This document shows positions 5,550-8,961 of a stretch of DNA of 8,961 nt, one piece after another (the first letter of the stretch is position 1; every line of letters starts with the position of its first letter). The translations under genes were made by a program, and so were the position numbers. Below the pieces are notes generated by a model. That model did not search any database. It was not told the origin of the DNA and saw nothing but the letters and a program-made list of their open reading frames with translations. The stretch comes from Propionibacteriales bacterium. GTDB taxonomy: Bacteria; Actinomycetota; Actinomycetes; Propionibacteriales; Propionibacteriaceae. The stretch is from NCBI GenBank assembly GCA_030453285.1, contig JAKDKP010000060.1, positions 1 through 8,961 of the forward strand, in the 5' to 3' direction.

Positions 5550-7580
5550 ATGTCAGATCAGAAGAGATTGCGCATGCTGCCGTTGATCAACGGGCACGCC
5601 AAGCGCTCATCGATGACGTGTGAGTACAAGTGCGCCAACGCCTGCTTCCACGAAGTGCCGAACACATCGGACAACGAGTACTTCGGTGACATTCTGAACG
5701 GCGCCGTCTCGCGTCGCGGGGTGCTTCGTGCCACGGCCGTGGTCGGGGTGGCCGGCGCCTTGGCCGGGACGGGCGCCCAGCTCGCCGCCGCTGAACCGGG
5801 TCGCGGGAAGGGCCGCGACCGCAAGCCCGGACGAGGGCATCAATTCGATGCCGTCGCCCCTAACACCACCGACGCCATCGAGGTGCCCACGGGCTACGAC
5901 CAGGACGTGGTGATCCGGTGGGGGGATCCGCTGTTCTCCGGTGTCCCGGGCTTCGACGTCGACGCGCAGACCGCCGCCACCCAGCGACAGCAGTTCGGCT
6001 ACAACAACGACTACCTCGGTCTCTTCCCGCTCACCGGTCATGATCAATTGATGTGCGTGAACCACGAGTACACCAACGAGGAGATCATGTTCCGCGGGTA
6101 CTCCGCGGCCAACCCGACCAGAGCGCAGGTCGAGGTCGCCTGGGCCGCCCACGGACTGTCGGTCGTCGCGGTGCGCGGGCAGGCCCGTACCGGCGCGCTG
6201 AAGCCGATCATCGACCACAAGCTCAATCGACGCTTCCACACCAACTCGCCGTTCGAGATCACCGGCCCGGCGGCCGGCCATGACGACATGAAGACCGCGG
6301 CGGATCCGCAGGGCAAGACCGTGCTCGGCACGCTGTCCAACTGCTCCGGCGGACTCACCCCGTGGGGCACCTGGTTGACCGCTGAGGAGAACTGGAACGG
6401 CTACTTCGCCAACGCCGACTCCGTCACCGATTCCACCCAGGCGAAGCGTCTGAAGAGGTACGGGGTGACGCCCGGCGCCAGCGGACGCAAGTGGGAGAAG
6501 TTCGACCAGCGGTTCGACCTGGCGCAGGAGCCGAACGAGGTCAACCGGTTCGGGTGGATCGTCGAGATCGATCCGTTCGATCCCGACTCCACCCCGAAGA
6601 AGCGCACCATGCTGGGACGCACCAAGCACGAGGCCGCCCAGCCCCTGGTCGATGCCAACGGGTATGTCGCGGTCTACACCGGCGACGACGAGCGGTTCGA
6701 CTACCTGTACAAGTTCGTCTCATCCGAAAAGATGGCCTCCGGCGACAGCGCTGCGGCCAAGAAGCACAACGCCACCCTGCTCGACCGCGGAACCCTGTAT
6801 GTCGCCAAGTTCGCCGGTGACTCCCCACGCGAGGTCGAGGGAGATGGTGCCCTGCCCGCCGACGGCGAGTTCGACGGCGTCGGTCAGTGGATTGCCCTGT
6901 GTACCGACAAGGTCTCCTACGTCGAGGGGTTCACCGTCGAGGAGGTGTTGATCTACACCCGCCTGGCAGCCGACGCGATGGGGGCGACCAAGATGGATCG
7001 GCCCGAGGACGTCGAGCCGCACCCGACCTCGGGCACGGTCTACATCGTGTGCACCAACAACACCGCGCGGACCGAAGCGGTGGATGAGGCCAACCCGCGC
7101 AAGAACAACAAGCACGGGCACATCATCGAACTGGACGAGGACGGCAAGGATCCACGGTCCACGACGTTCACCTGGCGAATCTTCCTGCTCGCCGGGGATC
7201 CCGAGGACCCGGGCACCTACTTCGCCGGCTTCGACAAGTCGCAGGTCTCGCCCATCTCGTGCCCCGACAATGTCACCTTCGACGAGCACGGCAACCTGTG
7301 GATCGCCACCGACGGCAACGCCCTGGGCACCAACGACGGACTGTTCAAGGCCCCCGTCGCCGGTGATCAGCGGGGATTCGTGCAGCAGTTCCTGAGTGTC
7401 CCGCAGACCTCGGAATGCTGTGGCCCGTGGGTCAGCGACGATCGAGTGATCGTCTGCGTCCAGCACCCTGGCGAAGAGACCGGCTCCACCGTGGATGCAC
7501 CCAAGAGCAACTGGCCCGACGGTGGCTCCTCGGTGCCTCGTCCCGCGGTCGCCGTCGCCTGGAAGCGGCGAGGCCGTTGA
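5550..7580 (+). CDS. phoX: PhoX-family alkaline phosphatase, Tat-exported
   Basis: Phosphomonoesterase that releases phosphate from organic esters outside the membrane; characterised PhoX enzymes use iron and calcium, not zinc. 676 residues. A 53-residue N-terminal extension precedes the twin-arginine signal SRRGVLR (54-60), a hydrophobic core (61-80) and a likely cleavage near 81 (AAAE). The mature beta-propeller-type domain contains the family's active-site block NCSGGLTPWGTWLTAEENW (264-282). C265 corresponds to the cysteine at the metal cluster of characterised PhoX, and E279/E280 are likely ligands. Later blocks typical of the family are FGWIVEIDPF (334-343), KHEAA (359-363), YTGDDERFDYLYKFV (376-390), RPEDVEPHP (484-492), SCPDNVTFDEHGNLWIATDG (570-589) and VQHPGE (637-642). 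The extension carries a C24-X3-C28-X3-C32 cluster followed by HEVPNTSDNEYFGD. The upstream PHO-box-like repeats and strong Shine-Dalgarno suggest phosphate-starvation control. It ends 45 bp before a strong hairpin. Confidence 0.94.
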   Translation: MSDQKRLRMLPLINGHAKRSSMTCEYKCANACFHEVPNTSDNEYFGDILNGAVSRRGVLRATAVVGVAGALAGTGAQLAAAEPGRGKGRDRKPGRGHQFDAVAPNTTDAIEVPTGYDQDVVIRWGDPLFSGVPGFDVDAQTAATQRQQFGYNNDYLGLFPLTGHDQLMCVNHEYTNEEIMFRGYSAANPTRAQVEVAWAAHGLSVVAVRGQARTGALKPIIDHKLNRRFHTNSPFEITGPAAGHDDMKTAADPQGKTVLGTLSNCSGGLTPWGTWLTAEENWNGYFANADSVTDSTQAKRLKRYGVTPGASGRKWEKFDQRFDLAQEPNEVNRFGWIVEIDPFDPDSTPKKRTMLGRTKHEAAQPLVDANGYVAVYTGDDERFDYLYKFVSSEKMASGDSAAAKKHNATLLDRGTLYVAKFAGDSPREVEGDGALPADGEFDGVGQWIALCTDKVSYVEGFTVEEVLIYTRLAADAMGATKMDRPEDVEPHPTSGTVYIVCTNNTARTEAVDEANPRKNNKHGHIIELDEDGKDPRSTTFTWRIFLLAGDPEDPGTYFAGFDKSQVSPISCPDNVTFDEHGNLWIATDGNALGTNDGLFKAPVAGDQRGFVQQFLSVPQTSECCGPWVSDDRVIVCVQHPGEETGSTVDAPKSNWPDGGSSVPRPAVAVAWKRRGR

Positions 7581-7625
7581 TCAACACCCCATGATGATCC
7601 AGACATGATCAACTGATCATGATCA
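7577..7625. repeat. Cluster of four TGATCA palindromes behind phoX
   Basis: TGATCA occurs at 7578-7583, 7606-7611, 7614-7619 and 7620-7625, the last two making TGATCATGATCA. CATGATCA-AC-TGATCATG (7604-7621) is an 18-bp interrupted palindrome. The stretch is much more A/T-rich than its surroundings and begins on the phoX stop codon. The function is unknown. Confidence 0.5.
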
Positions 7626-7662
7626 GCAGGGCCCGCTCCCGTACGCCGGGGTCGGGCCCTGC
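7626..7662. terminator. Hairpin between convergent genes, probable bidirectional terminator
   Basis: GCAGGGCCCG (7626-7635) and CGGGCCCTGC (7653-7662) are perfect inverted 10-mers with a 17-nt loop. It lies 45 bp after the phoX stop and 25 bp after the aldo/keto reductase stop on the other strand, so it can serve both. There is no clear T tract on either side, which is common at this GC content. Confidence 0.7.
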
Positions 7663-7687
7663 GCCTTGGGTGGGTGGGCGACCGTGA

Positions 7688-8650
7688 TCAGCCGCGGGCG
7701 GCGATCGGACCGCCGGACACGTCATCGAGAGCCCGCGCGATCTGGTCGGGCAGCGAAGCGTCCTCGCTGGACAGGCATTCGGTCAGTTGCGTCACCGACC
7801 GACAACCCAGCAGGGGAGCAGTCACGCCGGGGGCGTCACGGACCCACAACAGGGCGACCTCCAAGGGGGTCAGGTCGAGACCCTCGGCCGCCTTGGCGAC
7901 CGCTTCCACGACTGCCCGTGGCCGGCTCTCCAGGTAGGGCTCGACGAACCAGCTGAAGTGCGCCGACGCAGCGCGCGACCCGCGGGGGATGTCGTGGCGG
8001 TACTGGCCCGACAGCACCCCTCGGCCGAGCGGCGACCACGGGAAGAAGCCGAGATCGAAGGCCCGTACGGCAGCCAGCACCTCCACCTCTGCGCGGCGGG
8101 CGAGCAGGGAGTATTCGACCTGGGCCGACGCGATCCGTTCCCGCCGAGGGTCGGCGAGCTGCCAGGTGGCGGCCTGGGCGGTCTGCCATCCGACGAAGTT
8201 GGAGAGGCCGACGTAGCGGGCCATGCCGTTCCGTACGGCATGGTCGAGGGTGTCGAGGGTCTCCTCGAGCGGCGCCTGGCCCCAGGCGTGCACCTGCCAG
8301 ATGTCGACGTGGTCGGTCCCCAGCCGACGCAGGGAGCCCTCCAGGTCGCGCAGCAAGGCACGGCGGGAGGTGTCGACGATCCGTTGCCCACCGGCGATCC
8401 GGAATCCGGCCTTGGTCGCAATTACCACGTCGTCGCGGGGCACGACGGTGTCCAGCAGTTCTCCGATGATCAACTCGGCGTCTCCGGCCCCGTACGCGGC
8501 CGCGGTGTCGAGCAGGGTGCCACCGGCATCGGTGAAGGTGGCGAGCAGCTCGCGTGCGGTCCGGGCATCGGTGTCGCGTCCCCAGGTCATCGTGCCCAAC
8601 CCGAGTCGGGACACCTGGAGTCCGGTGTGACCCACCTGCCGAAGTTGCAT
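7688..8650 (-). CDS. Aldo/keto reductase
   Basis: NAD(P)H-dependent reductase of aldehydes or ketones, cytoplasmic TIM barrel, 320 residues, usual length. The catalytic tetrad is visible: D48 (LLDTAAAYG), Y53, K80 (VVIATKAG) and H121 (DIWQVHAWG). The first strand is GLQVSRLGLGTMTWG (10-24). The cofactor-binding part shows GLSNFVGWQ (148-156), then VEYSLLARRAE (178-188), FPWSPLGRGVLSGQY (203-217) and the C-terminal nucleotide block around GCRSVTQL (282-289). The sequence resembles the YajO/Tas-like group of bacterial aldo/keto reductases, whose substrates are mostly unknown. ATG at 8650 is chosen because MQLRQVGHTGL is the canonical family N-terminus and a good promoter ends 7 nt before it; an ATG at 8713 would add 21 unrelated residues that include the promoter. 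The gene is divergent from the LLM oxidoreductase and convergent with phoX. Confidence 0.93.
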   Translation of the reverse strand: MQLRQVGHTGLQVSRLGLGTMTWGRDTDARTARELLATFTDAGGTLLDTAAAYGAGDAELIIGELLDTVVPRDDVVIATKAGFRIAGGQRIVDTSRRALLRDLEGSLRRLGTDHVDIWQVHAWGQAPLEETLDTLDHAVRNGMARYVGLSNFVGWQTAQAATWQLADPRRERIASAQVEYSLLARRAEVEVLAAVRAFDLGFFPWSPLGRGVLSGQYRHDIPRGSRAASAHFSWFVEPYLESRPRAVVEAVAKAAEGLDLTPLEVALLWVRDAPGVTAPLLGCRSVTQLTECLSSEDASLPDQIARALDDVSGGPIAARG

Positions 8651-8657
8651 GGTCCAG

Positions 8658-8685
8658 ACCCTAACGGGTGATTGGACGGTGCCAA
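8658..8685 (-). promoter_or_regulatory. Promoter of the aldo/keto reductase gene
   Basis: On the minus strand, TTGGCA (8680-8685) and TAGGGT (8658-8663) are separated by 16 nt and match -35 and -10 consensus hexamers well. The -10 is 7 nt before the ATG at 8650, so the transcript would be leaderless. There is no Shine-Dalgarno. Confidence 0.55.
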
Positions 8686-8732
8686 TTCCGCCCACGGCGG
8701 TCCGGCTGCTCACCGCGGTGTCAATTCCGGCC
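8680..8732. repeat. Imperfect 14-bp direct repeat in the divergent promoter region
   Basis: TGCCAATTCCGCCC (8680-8693) and TGTCAATTCCGGCC (8719-8732) agree at 12 of 14 positions and start 39 bp apart. The first copy covers the aldo/keto reductase -35. This could be a pair of regulator sites, or chance. Confidence 0.3.
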
Positions 8733-8816
8733 GCTCCGGCGACGGCACAGCCACCTGTTCTGCCGTCCCACTGGGCGCATCGTGGCTCACCGACAACGCC
8801 AGCATCGGGCCACCTC

Positions 8817-8822
8817 TACGCT
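8817..8822 (+). promoter_or_regulatory. Candidate -10 element of the LLM oxidoreductase gene
   Basis: TACGCT is followed by 6 nt and the ATG at 8829, matching TANNNT at leaderless spacing. No good -35 is seen at the right distance, and no Shine-Dalgarno. Confidence 0.45.
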
Positions 8823-8828
8823 GGTGGC

Positions 8829-8961
8829 ATGAAACTTGGTCTCAACCTCGGGTACATGGTCGGCGCCGATGATCCGCAAGGACAGCTCACCCTGGCCCGA
8901 CGTGCCGAGGAGCAGGGGTACGACTCGGTGTGGGCCGCTGAGGCCTACGGGTCGGACAGTC
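8829..8961 (+). CDS. LLM-class F420-dependent oxidoreductase, 5' part only
   Basis: 44 residues are visible before the window ends; the full family length is about 280-350. The start MKLGLNLGYM, then LTLARRAEEQGYDSVWAAEAYGSDS (20-44), is the typical first strand, helix and second strand of the luciferase-like TIM barrel. The E-A-Y-G-S-D block is common in actinobacterial members annotated as F420-dependent oxidoreductases. The use of F420 rather than FMN is inferred from that resemblance, since the cofactor-binding regions lie beyond the window. ATG at 8829 is the only sensible start and lies 6 nt after a -10-like hexamer. Confidence 0.85.
   Translation, partial: MKLGLNLGYMVGADDPQGQLTLARRAEEQGYDSVWAAEAYGSDS

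Noticed and set aside
5607..6629. Long minus-strand frame (340 codons) opposite phoX
   Set aside because: Shadow of the phoX reading frame, low complexity, no domain or start signal.
1..8961. CRISPR array, insertion sequence or toxin-antitoxin pair
   Set aside because: No regularly spaced repeats, transposase motifs or small paired frames with a matching pattern were seen on either strand.

Overview
The window is high-GC, densely coded DNA that reads as a chromosomal segment of an actinobacterium, possibly of the Propionibacteriales type. The lineage is inferred from G/C-rich third codon positions, an F420-type luciferase-like oxidoreductase, a small DUF5703-type protein, an actinobacterial-style Tat-dependent PhoX, and several genes that look leaderless. 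No insertion sequence, integrase, phage gene or CRISPR array is visible, and no gene-free stretch exceeds 300 bases.

Left third (1-3446, minus strand): a compact four-gene operon transcribed right to left, consisting of ABC-transporter ATPase, ABC-2 permease, DesK-type sensor kinase and NarL/LuxR-type response regulator (cut by the window edge). ATPase/permease and kinase/regulator each overlap by ATGA, and permease/kinase are 5 nt apart. This is an export pump with its own two-component control, an order comparable to Bacillus yvfRSTU. The permease frame is interrupted by an in-frame TGA at codon 148, with homologous-looking protein continuing in the same frame. As written the pump is broken, unless the base is an error or is read through. 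A perfect 19-bp palindrome lies just upstream of the operon and is a good candidate operator.

Middle (3560-5402): a tRNA-Leu(GAG) gene on the minus strand with a hairpin behind it. Then, on the plus strand, an M20-family metallopeptidase followed after 40 nt by a 72-residue DUF5703-type protein.

Right half (5403-7662): a complete Tat-exported PhoX-type alkaline phosphatase. It is preceded by a strong Shine-Dalgarno sequence and by three contiguous 11-bp units resembling a PHO box, which suggests control by phosphate starvation. It ends at a perfect 10-bp hairpin, probably shared as a bidirectional terminator with the convergent next gene.

Right edge (7688-8961): an aldo/keto reductase on the minus strand, diverging across a 178-bp regulatory region from the start of an LLM-class F420-dependent oxidoreductase that runs off the window. 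Apart from the operon, the genes look like independent housekeeping or stress units rather than one pathway.
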